Shown in pieces: positions 39,527 to 46,062 of a stretch of DNA of 46,062 nucleotides. The stretch is from an uncultured bacterium (GTDB lineage Bacteria; Patescibacteriota; Minisyncoccia; Moranbacterales; GWC2-37-73). The DNA is taken from positions 1 through 46,062 of the forward strand of contig CAIOVI010000016.1 in the NCBI GenBank assembly GCA_903861715.1. Reading direction: 5' to 3'. Every line of letters begins with the position of its first letter. The stretch's first letter is position 1. The translations under genes were made by a program, and so were the position numbers. The notes below the pieces were generated by a model. It was given only the letters and a program-made list of their open reading frames with translations. It was not told the origin of the DNA and did no database searches.

Positions 39527-40545
39527 CAGATACGAGGAATAAGTTTGCCGTTGGGCATTTCGATGGGCCGCAAGGAGCCAAGTTTAGTTTGAAGATATAC
39601 GCCTGTATCTCCGCCTCTTCGGCGGACAGGCTTTTGCACATTGCCGATAATTTTCGCTTCGGGATTAAACTTTTTCAAAATTCGCAGAACTTTGGCAGCA
39701 TCTTTTTCACTGACAGTTGCCAGGAAGCGACCCTCACTGACAAAGGAAAAAATATCAATGCCAAGCAGGCCACCCAAAGCGATAGTTTCTTTTTTGTAGG
39801 GCAACAAATTTTCATCCAGCACTATTTTGACTTTGGATTTTTCGGCCATTTCCACGAGATTAGCTGCCAACCCTCCGCGGGTTGGATCTTTGGCAGCATG
39901 CACAAATTTTCCAATGGCCAGCATTTCTTTGTCAATTGGTTTGCAGTCCGAAGAAACTCGCGAGCGATAACCGAAACGCTCACTCAGCAGCGCCACCGTG
40001 TGCTCACCCAAATCGCCTGAAGCAATCACCACATCTCCAACTTGCGCCCCGGCATTATTGATAACTTTCTCAGCCATGCCAATTCCGGCGGTGGTGATTT
40101 CAATTTTGTCGAGCTTGCCTTTCTCAGTCACCTTCGTGTCCCCCGTCACAATAGGCACCCCTGCCTCTTTTGAAACCTTAGCAATTGACTTGATAATTCT
40201 CAAAAAATCTGCCCTGGGAAATCCTTCTTCCACCACAATGCTCAGCGAAATTCCCAGCGGTTTGGCGCCCATCACGGCCAAATCATTAATCGTTCCGCAG
40301 ACCGCAATTTTTCCAATGTCGCCGCCCGGGAAAAAAATTGGATCCACAATAAAAGCGTCCGTTGTCAGCAAAAGATGCTGATTTTGGCAAGCTTTTTTTG
40401 GCAAACTTATTTTGGACAAAGCCAGCGACGCTGAATCATCACCTGAGTTTTGCCACTTGCCAGCCCCGCCCAAAATTTTGCGAACTTGCTTGATCAACTC
40501 GCTCGATTTTGCTCCACCTCCACCATGGTCTAATTCAATATACAT
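39523..40545 (-). CDS. hypE: hydrogenase maturation protein HypE, with a palindrome-derived insertion
   Basis: HypE dehydrates the thiocarboxamide on its own C-terminal Cys to thiocyanate and passes CN to the iron. The PurM-like fold has GGGGAKSSELI at the N-terminus, TTDAFIVDPIFFPGGDIG, CGTINDLAVMGA, GDTKVTEKG and DPTRGGLAANL, all conserved. The chain ends in PRIC with the reactive Cys340. Near residue 312 an extra segment KPVRRRGGDTG is encoded by a GC-rich palindrome (39601-39631) that HypE relatives would not be expected to have there. The start is an ATG at 40545. Confidence 0.93.
   Translation of the reverse strand: MYIELDHGGGGAKSSELIKQVRKILGGAGKWQNSGDDSASLALSKISLPKKACQNQHLLLTTDAFIVDPIFFPGGDIGKIAVCGTINDLAVMGAKPLGISLSIVVEEGFPRADFLRIIKSIAKVSKEAGVPIVTGDTKVTEKGKLDKIEITTAGIGMAEKVINNAGAQVGDVVIASGDLGEHTVALLSERFGYRSRVSSDCKPIDKEMLAIGKFVHAAKDPTRGGLAANLVEMAEKSKVKIVLDENLLPYKKETIALGGLLGIDIFSFVSEGRFLATVSEKDAAKVLRILKKFNPEAKIIGNVQKPVRRRGGDTGVYLQTKLGSLRPIEMPNGKLIPRIC
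39601..39631. repeat. short GC-rich palindrome inside hypE
   Basis: GCCTGT...ACAGGC encloses CCGCC-tcttc-GGCGG. The inner stem follows the TCCGCC/GGCGGA pattern of the palindromes at 14026, 14085, 32014 and 37449. It is in frame in hypE. Confidence 0.65.
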
Positions 40546-40547
40546 AT

Positions 40548-40643
40548 AATTATAATACGAATGATGCGAATCTTATGCAAATCTACAAATATGCGAATGG
40601 ATACAGTATGCGAATCTCATGCAAATCTACAAATATGCAAATG
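40548..40643. repeat. low-complexity 'atgcgaatctacaaat' repeat
   Basis: Two long units of ATGCAAATCTACAAATATGC(G/A)AATG between the GxxExxY gene and hypE. A third variant, reversed, occurs at about 41050-41095 between hypD and the GxxExxY gene. Confidence 0.6.
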
Positions 40644-41039
40644 TTACTCATCCGCTTTAGAATTTAATATTCTTTTCGGCGTAAGATATTTCTGATGAAA
40701 ATTAAGCAATAGACCTAATTTTAAATTTGCCAATTGTAAATATCTCTGTATCTGATTATATTCATCTCTTCCAATCAATCTTAAAGCTTTCACCTCTACT
40801 ATTATTCTATCTTCAATTAAAAAATCAACTCTGTTGCTATTATTTATAAGGGTTGTTTCATGTTCTATATAAAATTCTCTTTTATATGAAATATTGTTTT
40901 CCTTTAACAACTTTTCAATAGCATCGCAATATTGCACTTCCCGACAATGTGCTCCCAGTTCATTATGCACATTAAAAAATATTCCATTCAATCTATACGA
41001 CAACTCAGCGTAAATAACTTTTTCTAAACTCCTACTCAT
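40644..41039 (-). CDS. GxxExxY family protein (PD-(D/E)xK-like), copy 2
   Basis: A 131-residue paralogue of 35655-36035. The order of elements is the same: LSYRLNGIFFNVHNELGAH, the Gly-...-Tyr element (G-AHCREVQ-Y), SNRVDFLIEDRIIVEVKA as the nuclease-like core, and YLQLANLKLGLLLNFHQKYLTPKRI. Here the core ends EVKA as in active PD-(D/E)xK enzymes, while copy 1 has DVKN. It is inserted between hypD and hypE, and repeats flank it on both sides. The biological role is not known. Confidence 0.8.
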   Translation of the reverse strand: MSRSLEKVIYAELSYRLNGIFFNVHNELGAHCREVQYCDAIEKLLKENNISYKREFYIEHETTLINNSNRVDFLIEDRIIVEVKALRLIGRDEYNQIQRYLQLANLKLGLLLNFHQKYLTPKRILNSKADE

Positions 41040-41094
41040 ATTTTTATTGTATCATTTGCATATTTGTAGATTTGCATTCATTCGTATATTTGTA

Positions 41095-42138
41095 TTATAC
41101 CATAAACCTAAAATAGTTGTTACATGCCCCTTCTTCGGACACCATGCAGGGTCCGTAAGGATTTTCAGGCGTGCAAACTTTGCCAAACATGGGGCATTGC
41201 TTGGGGCTAAGTGTGCCTCGGATAATCTCGCCGCAACGACAACCGGTTGGTTTTTTTGATTGGGAAAAATCAATTTTCGAAAGAATGTTTTTGTGTTTTA
41301 TTTTTGCATTCAATTTCGGATTTTTCACTTCCAAACCAGAACTTTCAATTTTTCCAAACCCGCGCCAATTGCCGTTACATACTTTGAAACATTCGGCAAT
41401 CATTTTTTGCGCCACTTGATTGCCATCTTTTTTAACCAAGCGGACATATTCATTCTCAACTTCTTTTCTGCCATCCCTAATTTGACAAAGGAGCAAATAA
41501 ATCGCTACCAACACATCCTCTGCCTCAAAACCAGCAATCACCTGAGCAACTTTCAGATGTTCAAATGGCTTCGTGCCAATGATGGTTGCAATGTGACCAG
41601 GACTAATAAAGCCATCGATTTTTGTCTGCCCTGCTTCAAGCAAGGCATTCATAGCTGGCAAAAAAAGTTTATGCGAAGAGTATACCGTCAAACCATTTTG
41701 CAAAGCCACAGCAGTCATTGGGGTGGTGGTTTCAAAGCCCAAACCAAAAAAAACCAGATTTGGAAAATCCTTTTTAAATTCAAGCGCTTCTTGAATAGAA
41801 TAAACTGAAAAAACTTTTGCGCCCTGACTGCGAGCTTGCTCCAAGGAGCCAAAAAATCCAGGCACCCGCAGCATGTCGCCATAAGTCGCAATCGGAACCC
41901 CAGCTTTGGACAAAGTAACCACTGCGTCAATGTCTTCTTGCGCCGTCACGCAAACTGGACAACCAGGCCCAGTCAGCAATTTCACGTTTTTTGGCAGCAA
42001 ACTTCTGATGCCGTTTTTGCTGACAGTTTGCGTGTGCGTGCCACAAACTTCCATCAAAACAACATTTCTCTTGATTTGACTGGCAACTTTTTCGATTTTA
42101 CTAAGCAGTTTTGGCAGTGATTTTTGTTCCTTTTTCAT
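41095..42138 (-). CDS. hypD: hydrogenase maturation protein HypD
   Basis: A 347-residue [4Fe-4S] protein that, with HypC, is the scaffold on which Fe(CN)2CO is assembled. The conserved motifs are MEVCGTHTQTV near residue 29, GPGCPVCVT near 57, GLGFETTTP, and the C-terminal cluster motifs GCRCGEIIRG, QCPMFGKVCTPENPYGPCMVSEEGAC. All are intact and the length is typical. It starts inside the 3' end of hypC (38-nt overlap), showing tight coupling. Confidence 0.94.
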   Translation of the reverse strand: MKKEQKSLPKLLSKIEKVASQIKRNVVLMEVCGTHTQTVSKNGIRSLLPKNVKLLTGPGCPVCVTAQEDIDAVVTLSKAGVPIATYGDMLRVPGFFGSLEQARSQGAKVFSVYSIQEALEFKKDFPNLVFFGLGFETTTPMTAVALQNGLTVYSSHKLFLPAMNALLEAGQTKIDGFISPGHIATIIGTKPFEHLKVAQVIAGFEAEDVLVAIYLLLCQIRDGRKEVENEYVRLVKKDGNQVAQKMIAECFKVCNGNWRGFGKIESSGLEVKNPKLNAKIKHKNILSKIDFSQSKKPTGCRCGEIIRGTLSPKQCPMFGKVCTPENPYGPCMVSEEGACNNYFRFMV

Positions 42139-42331
42139 ATTCTTTTAAAACCTCCCAGGCATCTTCAGTTGAAAGCTGAGAAATTGCAAAGCCGGCATGC
42201 ACAATCACAAAATCATTTTTTTGAACATCCGGAACAAGTGAGATGTTTATGTCTTTTTTAACCCCGTCAAAATCAGCAGTCGCCTGCTGACCTGACACTT
42301 TGATTATTTTTCCCGGAAAAGCTAGGCACAT
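42101..42331 (-). CDS. hypC: hydrogenase maturation chaperone HypC
   Basis: A 76-residue chaperone that carries the Fe(CN)2CO group between HypD and the large subunit. The correct start is the ATG at 42331, which gives the invariant MCLAFPGKI in which Cys2 is the functional residue. The longer open frame to 42376 would bury this Cys and is rejected. The OB-like body (DGVKKDINISLVPDVQKNDFVIVHAGFAIS) is typical. It is followed with overlap by hypD and preceded by fba on the same strand. Confidence 0.93.
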   Translation of the reverse strand: MCLAFPGKIIKVSGQQATADFDGVKKDINISLVPDVQKNDFVIVHAGFAISQLSTEDAWEVLKEYEKGTKITAKTA

Positions 42332-42339
42332 AAATAAAT

Positions 42340-42420
42340 ATTGCCATATTGTTATATTGCTAAAAACTTCAAACAAGCCTTGACTCTAACTCGCGACAAT
42401 ATAACAATATAACACTATAA
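42340..42420. repeat. inverted 'tattgttatattg' low-complexity repeats
   Basis: CCATATTGTTATATTGC on one side and GACAATATAACAATATAAC on the other can pair across about 35 nt. Similar words occur at 31866-31897. It fills the gap between fba and hypC. Confidence 0.6.
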
Positions 42421-42424
42421 CCAT

Positions 42425-43288
42425 TTAGATTTTTCCGCCGCTGCCAAAATATTCAATTTTTTTCATCACGGTTTTTTTCACTTCTTCCTGAGCGTCTCCC
42501 AGGAGTTTTCGAATGTCAAAAGACAAATTGTGTTGGTCTTGAAAAGAACTCGCCAAGCTATTGACAAACGCCAGACGGGTGGCTGTGTCAACATTAAAGC
42601 AGCAAATTCCTCGTGAAATAACTTCTTGCACTCTGTCATTTTCCCAATCTGAAGCCCCATGCAAAATCAAGGGAAGATCAACCAGTTTGTGAATCGCCTC
42701 CAGTCGCTCATAATCAGGCACGGCTCGCTCTTTGAAAAATCCGTGCGCATTGCCAATAGCCACTGCCAGGGCATCAACACCAGTTTCTTTCACAAAATCA
42801 GCCGCTTGCTGGGGATCGGTCATATATTTGTCCCAATCAATCTCACCCATTTCTGTTTCTCCGATGTAGGGAACGCTACCGAGCTCACCTTGCACGCAAA
42901 TGTCTTTGAGGTGACAAGTTTCCACCACATTCTTGGTCAGTAGCATGTTGTCAGCATAAATCTTACGCGAACCATCATACATCACCGAAGGAAAGCCTAT
43001 GTTGATGCAACGATTGATGATCTCCAAGCTTTTGCCGTGATCAAGATGAATCCCCACTGGAATTTCCGGCGCATAAAACTCAGCGATATTTTTCACCAAA
43101 TTGAAAATTGCCCGCCCGCCTGCATATTCCAAGGTTTTTTCCGTCATCTGAATAATCACCGGACTTTTCATTGCCTTGGCAGCCTCCACGATTGCCCTGG
43201 TCGTTTCCATGTTGGTGGTGTTAAACGCTCCCACCGCATAACCACCCTCCTTTGCTTTGTTTAAGATTTCTTTGACAGATGTTATCAT
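42425..43288 (-). CDS. fba: class II fructose-bisphosphate aldolase
   Basis: A 287-residue zinc-dependent aldolase that splits fructose-1,6-bisphosphate into DHAP and G3P. Zinc and catalytic motifs are HLDHGKSLE, a TGVDALAVAIGNAHG strand and LPLILHGASDW. The N-terminal KEGGYAVGAFNTTN is conserved. The sequence could also serve another ketose bisphosphate (tagatose type), but next to tpi and gap fructose-1,6-bisphosphate is the natural assumption. It lies between tpi and hypC on the same strand. Confidence 0.92.
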   Translation of the reverse strand: MITSVKEILNKAKEGGYAVGAFNTTNMETTRAIVEAAKAMKSPVIIQMTEKTLEYAGGRAIFNLVKNIAEFYAPEIPVGIHLDHGKSLEIINRCINIGFPSVMYDGSRKIYADNMLLTKNVVETCHLKDICVQGELGSVPYIGETEMGEIDWDKYMTDPQQAADFVKETGVDALAVAIGNAHGFFKERAVPDYERLEAIHKLVDLPLILHGASDWENDRVQEVISRGICCFNVDTATRLAFVNSLASSFQDQHNLSFDIRKLLGDAQEEVKKTVMKKIEYFGSGGKI

Positions 43289-43360
43289 ATACTAATTTTA
43301 ATCCTAATCACATACGAATTATATTCTAATTCGTGCATAATTCGAATTTAATTTGATTTT
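43289..43360. repeat. low-complexity 'atcctaatcacatacgaatta' repeat
   Basis: Units of ACGAATTATATTC and TAATTCGTGCATAATTCG in the gap between tpi and fba. No promoter stands out, consistent with read-through. Confidence 0.5.
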
Positions 43361-44128
43361 TTAATTCGCATCAATTAGAGAAACAATTTTCAAAAACTCC
43401 ACTGGAATTAAACTCTCTCTTCCAACTAAAACACCATCTAGTTGAGGTTGCAGGCAGACTTGAGAAACATTTTTTGAATTAACTGAGCCACCATAAAGAA
43501 CTCGCACTTTTTCAACATCCGAAACTCCATATTTTTCAACCAACAATTTTTTGATGGTTATCTTGACTTCCAAAATGTCGTCGCTAGTTGGAGTCACATC
43601 ACTGCCAACTGCCCAAATTGGCTCATAGGCAAAAACAATTTCAGTTATTCTTGAAATTGGAACCTCAACAAGTGCTTGATTCACCTGCTGCGAAATCACC
43701 CTAGCTGTGTCCCCAATTTCTCTTTCTTCTTTGGACTCCCCAACGCAAACAATTGGGGTCAGACCGTCTTTCAAGGCTGCCCTGATTTTAAAATTTATTG
43801 CCTCATCATTCTCTGCAAAATATTTTCGCCGCTCACTGTGGCCGATGATAACATGACTGCAACCAACATTTTTCACCATCAGCGCTGAGATTTCTCCCGT
43901 AAACGATCCTCGCTCTTCCCAAAAAATATTTTGAGCGCCCACGAAAACATTTTTGAGTTTCAATTTTTCCACAAATTTTTCCAAATGCACCGCCGGTGGA
44001 CAAAGCACAATTTCAGTTTGATGCTCAGGCAAATTTTTCAGTTCTCGCTCAAAAGATTCCAAATAGCGATCGCGCTCGGCAACGGTCAGCAAATTCATCT
44101 TAAGATTTCCAACAATTAGTTTTTGCAT
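43361..44128 (-). CDS. tpiA: triose-phosphate isomerase
   Basis: A 255-residue glycolytic enzyme that interconverts DHAP and G3P. The active-site Lys is in GNLKMN near residue 9, the His in IIGHSERR, and the Glu in FAYEPIWAVG, with the phosphate-gripping loop following. The C-terminal YGGSVNSKN motif is present. I chose the ATG at 44128 (MQKLIVGNLKMN); a TTG three codons upstream is less likely. It is the first gene of tpi-fba-hypC-hypD, and the R2 hairpin lies about 50 nt upstream. Confidence 0.94.
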   Translation of the reverse strand: MQKLIVGNLKMNLLTVAERDRYLESFERELKNLPEHQTEIVLCPPAVHLEKFVEKLKLKNVFVGAQNIFWEERGSFTGEISALMVKNVGCSHVIIGHSERRKYFAENDEAINFKIRAALKDGLTPIVCVGESKEEREIGDTARVISQQVNQALVEVPISRITEIVFAYEPIWAVGSDVTPTSDDILEVKITIKKLLVEKYGVSDVEKVRVLYGGSVNSKNVSQVCLQPQLDGVLVGRESLIPVEFLKIVSLIDAN

Positions 44129-44177
44129 AAGTTTCAAAATAATCCAAAAGTAGCTTAATTAGTAACTGCAAGACGCT

Positions 44178-44212
44178 GGAGGCTCAACCTCCACAATGGA
44201 GGTTGAGCCTCC
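44178..44212. repeat. R2 hairpin repeat, copy 2
   Basis: 16-bp arms GGAGGCTCAACCTCCA and its complement around CAA. The same core is found at 36921-36965. It is upstream of tpi on the minus strand. The remaining gap (44213-44394) holds 'atccgtg' words and no gene. Confidence 0.8.
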
Positions 44213-44394
44213 TTGCAACCGACAGTGTTTTTTAATTTAAAGTTTCAGCACTTTTATACATTCCAAGCATACCACAAAAAAACAAAATCCGCACTTTTAT
44301 CAGCAAAAACAATCCCGAGAGAGATTATTTTTGGAAAGTATTTTCTATCCGTGATCCGCATTAATCCGTGAGCCCAGATCTGTGTAAATCCGTA

Positions 44395-45957
44395 TCACCT
44401 TACTTTCACCCAAGTCTTTTTCGTCGCTGAATTTCCGACAGCGTCATAGGCCTTAACTATAATCTCATAAGTTCCGTTCAAGGTGTCTTGTGGCACGGTG
44501 AATTTGGCGTTCTTGACCGTCTTTACCTTCACATTGTCTGTGGCCTCCCAATACAGGATATCGCCTTTTCGAGTGGAATAGTACGGGGTGATAAATTTGG
44601 TAAACTTCGGATCTTCACTGTCCACCTTGACCTTGGCGGATTGGTCACCGATCAGGGTTCCGAATACGTCGTAGAACATCACCTTGATCTTCTCACTGGT
44701 GCTCTTGCCCAACTTGAGTGTCGAACTCCAGGCTCCGCTCGCATCAGCCGAGATGGTTTTCCACAGTTTGCCACCCTTGTAGACCTTGACGGTGCCATTT
44801 GCCAGGTTTTGATCTTGACTTTTGAGTTTGAATTTAGTTGAAGCAATTTTAATTGTATCCTTGAATTTATTGACGTCGCGATCTATTTGAAGCTTGACCT
44901 TTTCAGTAATAGTGCCGGTTGCAGCCGCTGCAACTGAAAACGTCAGATGTCCCTCACTTGATTCATTGATACTGTCTTTGCATTTAATGTAGAAATCATA
45001 CGCAACACCGGGACTTAAATTTGTCACCAAAGTCGAGTGAATATTAGCATTCGTGTTATCAAAAAGCGTCATCGTATCATAAGCAACACCAGAAGTGGCA
45101 GCATATCGACAAGCCGCATTTTCGCTTGTATTGAGGGTTAGACTTGTGCTCGTAGTAGCAGCTGGAAACACAGTATCGTTGGGCGAAATATTAGACAGCG
45201 TCGGAGCTTGCGTATCAACTACAAAAGTAAACTCAGCTGGAGTCACATCTTCATTGGTCGCAGTGTCAGTTGCTTTGACAGAAAAGGTGTGACTGCCTTC
45301 GGCAAGGCCAGTGTAACTTTTTGGACTGGTGCAGGTTGCGTATGCTTCACTATCCAGCTTGCATTGAAAGGTTGAGGTTTCATCTGCTTCAAAGTTGAAG
45401 TTTGTATTTGAAGTATTGATCACTGAATCGGGCTGGGTTGTAATGACCGTGTCTGGAGGGGTCGTGTCGATAGTGTAGGTTTTCGTCTTGATTGATTCAC
45501 TGTTGCCGTTCAGATCTTTCGAAAAAAACTTGAGCGTCGTGGTGGTGGAAATGCTGATTGGCGAAGAATACTGCGTCGAACCAGTCGTTGGGGTTGAATT
45601 GTCAAGCGTGTAATATGTTTTGTCGCAGCCAACGCCAGCGCCATCGGAGCAAGTGAGCGTTACACTTTGCACTGCATTATATGTTCCAGTGTTGATGTTT
45701 GCGGTGGTGGTTGGAGCAGTGGAGTCTTGGAATTCATAGGCGCCCACATCAACAGTACCGCCTGAAGCAACGATAGCACCGGAACCGTTGGTAATTAAAT
45801 TACCTATATAATCAACAATATTATTTATTCCTGTCCAGATTGAATTGGTTCCGGCGTTGATGGCGGGGGAAGTATTTTGAAGGGTAAAATCAGAGGGCAA
45901 AGAATAGTTTCCCGATGTGTTTGTATAATGGTCCCATAAATCTGCACACGAAATATG
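44395..45957 (-). CDS. surface adhesin-like protein, 5' end cut off by an IS insertion
   Basis: About 520 residues of a secreted surface protein survive. The first visible part (NTSPAINAGTN ... VDVGAYEF) is the end of a right-handed beta-helix domain. A chitobiase C-terminal-like domain (YYTLDNSTPTTGSTQYSSPISISTTTTLKFFS) follows, then one or two Ig-like domains with cysteine pairs (FQCKLDSEAYATCTSPKSYTG), and a C-terminal ~180-residue region ending in AVGNSATKKTWVKVR. No start codon or signal peptide remains. The frame runs to a TAG at 45958 within what looks like IS DNA. The remaining gene is probably not expressed from its own start. Confidence 0.72.
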   Translation of the reverse strand, partial: HISCADLWDHYTNTSGNYSLPSDFTLQNTSPAINAGTNSIWTGINNIVDYIGNLITNGSGAIVASGGTVDVGAYEFQDSTAPTTTANINTGTYNAVQSVTLTCSDGAGVGCDKTYYTLDNSTPTTGSTQYSSPISISTTTTLKFFSKDLNGNSESIKTKTYTIDTTPPDTVITTQPDSVINTSNTNFNFEADETSTFQCKLDSEAYATCTSPKSYTGLAEGSHTFSVKATDTATNEDVTPAEFTFVVDTQAPTLSNISPNDTVFPAATTSTSLTLNTSENAACRYAATSGVAYDTMTLFDNTNANIHSTLVTNLSPGVAYDFYIKCKDSINESSEGHLTFSVAAAATGTITEKVKLQIDRDVNKFKDTIKIASTKFKLKSQDQNLANGTVKVYKGGKLWKTISADASGAWSSTLKLGKSTSEKIKVMFYDVFGTLIGDQSAKVKVDSEDPKFTKFITPYYSTRKGDILYWEATDNVKVKTVKNAKFTVPQDTLNGTYEIIVKAYDAVGNSATKKTWVKVR

Positions 45958-46062
45958 CTAAACTTAGAGGGAAATATTAACCCAAATTTATGACCAAAAT
46001 ACACAAAACCTTTAGCCCCCAAGAAAAAGCCCAAGTAGCTCTCACAGCTATCAAGGGTGAAA
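45925..46062 (+). mobile_element. left end of an IS3-family-like element, cut by the window edge
   Basis: A transposase OrfA start (45990) points inward from here to the right edge. The DNA between about 45925 and 45989 does not belong to the beta-helix gene in any useful frame and is likely the element's terminal region. I cannot place the terminal inverted repeat exactly; candidates begin near TGGTCCCATAAATC at about 45929. Confidence 0.55.
45990..46062 (+). CDS. transposase OrfA N-terminus (IS3 family-like), truncated by window edge
   Basis: The ATG at 45990 opens 24 codons reading MTKIHKTFSPQEKAQVALTA-IKGE, the helix-turn-helix start typical of IS3-type OrfA proteins (K-x-YS/FSPEEKxxxALxAIKGE). 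The frame is still open at the last base of the window. Only the DNA-binding start is visible, so the subgroup is not assignable. Confidence 0.65.
   Translation, partial: MTKIHKTFSPQEKAQVALTAIKGE

Noticed and set aside
1-46062. Reassigned UGA codon (suggested by the possible UCA loop of the odd tRNA)
   Set aside because: UGA ends many intact genes here and RF2, the UGA release factor, is present with its autoregulatory UGA.
1-46062. CRISPR array
   Set aside because: The repeats are palindromic, irregularly spaced and differ in spacing and sequence; there are no regular repeat-spacer units and no cas genes.

Overview
The window reads as a chromosomal segment of an AT-rich, streamlined bacterium, most likely a Patescibacteria/CPR member (Parcubacteria-like). 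The assignment is an inference. It rests on compact genes, many start codons without an obvious Shine-Dalgarno, a short SMC, a fermentative gene set (pyruvate:ferredoxin oxidoreductase, GAPDH, TIM, aldolase, NiFe hydrogenase) and intergenic DNA crowded with short palindromes and low-complexity repeats. UGA is an ordinary stop: it ends many genes and release factor 2 is present. No rRNA gene is in the window.

Layout. 1-5.6 kb: envelope genes (a GT-C glycosyltransferase cut by the left edge, a membrane-anchored surface protein, a membrane protein, a GT4 glycosyltransferase) and an rRNA pseudouridine synthase. 5.6-7.2 kb: a fusion of a degenerate prenyl synthase with type I IPP isomerase. 7.3-9.0 kb: an aberrant tRNA, an operon of three small proteins with its own promoter and terminator, tRNA-Gln and a candidate small RNA. 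9.0-12.2 kb: prfB-ftsE-ftsX, with the RF2 programmed frameshift. 12.3-18.6 kb: ZIP transporter, rubrerythrin, tRNA-Thr, the porGDAB operon and alaX. A hammerhead ribozyme lies at 18.8 kb behind a small gene. 19-26.4 kb: thioredoxin-fold membrane protein, CDGSH protein, Nudix hydrolase, ABC exporter, HU and a DUF5671 protein. 26.4-29.2 kb: a BcgI-like two-gene type IIB restriction-modification system. 29.3-31.6 kb: a short SMC. 32-44 kb: central glycolysis (gap, fba, tpi) mixed with NiFe hydrogenase structural genes and hypA, hypC, hypD, hypE and a hypF-like gene. 44.4-46 kb: a surface protein truncated by an IS3-like element that runs off the right edge.

How the genes may work together. POR makes reduced ferredoxin from pyruvate, GAPDH makes NADH, and the two-subunit NiFe hydrogenase could dispose of reductant as H2. 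The Hyp proteins build its Fe(CN)2CO centre, and tpi-fba-hypC-hypD-hypE look co-transcribed. No hypB, maturation protease or diaphorase subunits are in the window. The large subunit ends exactly at the mature C-terminal His, so no protease should be needed.

Most notable. (1) A complete hammerhead ribozyme core on the minus strand at 18772-18820, just after a stop codon. (2) A family of ~116-nt nested-hairpin repeats (three copies) with compensatory changes in both stems. (3) A hypF-like gene carrying about five in-frame insertions made of the same repeats found between genes, and a similar palindrome inside hypE and inside a tRNA-Thr 3' duplicate. Together these point to mobile small palindromes that can land in coding and RNA genes.
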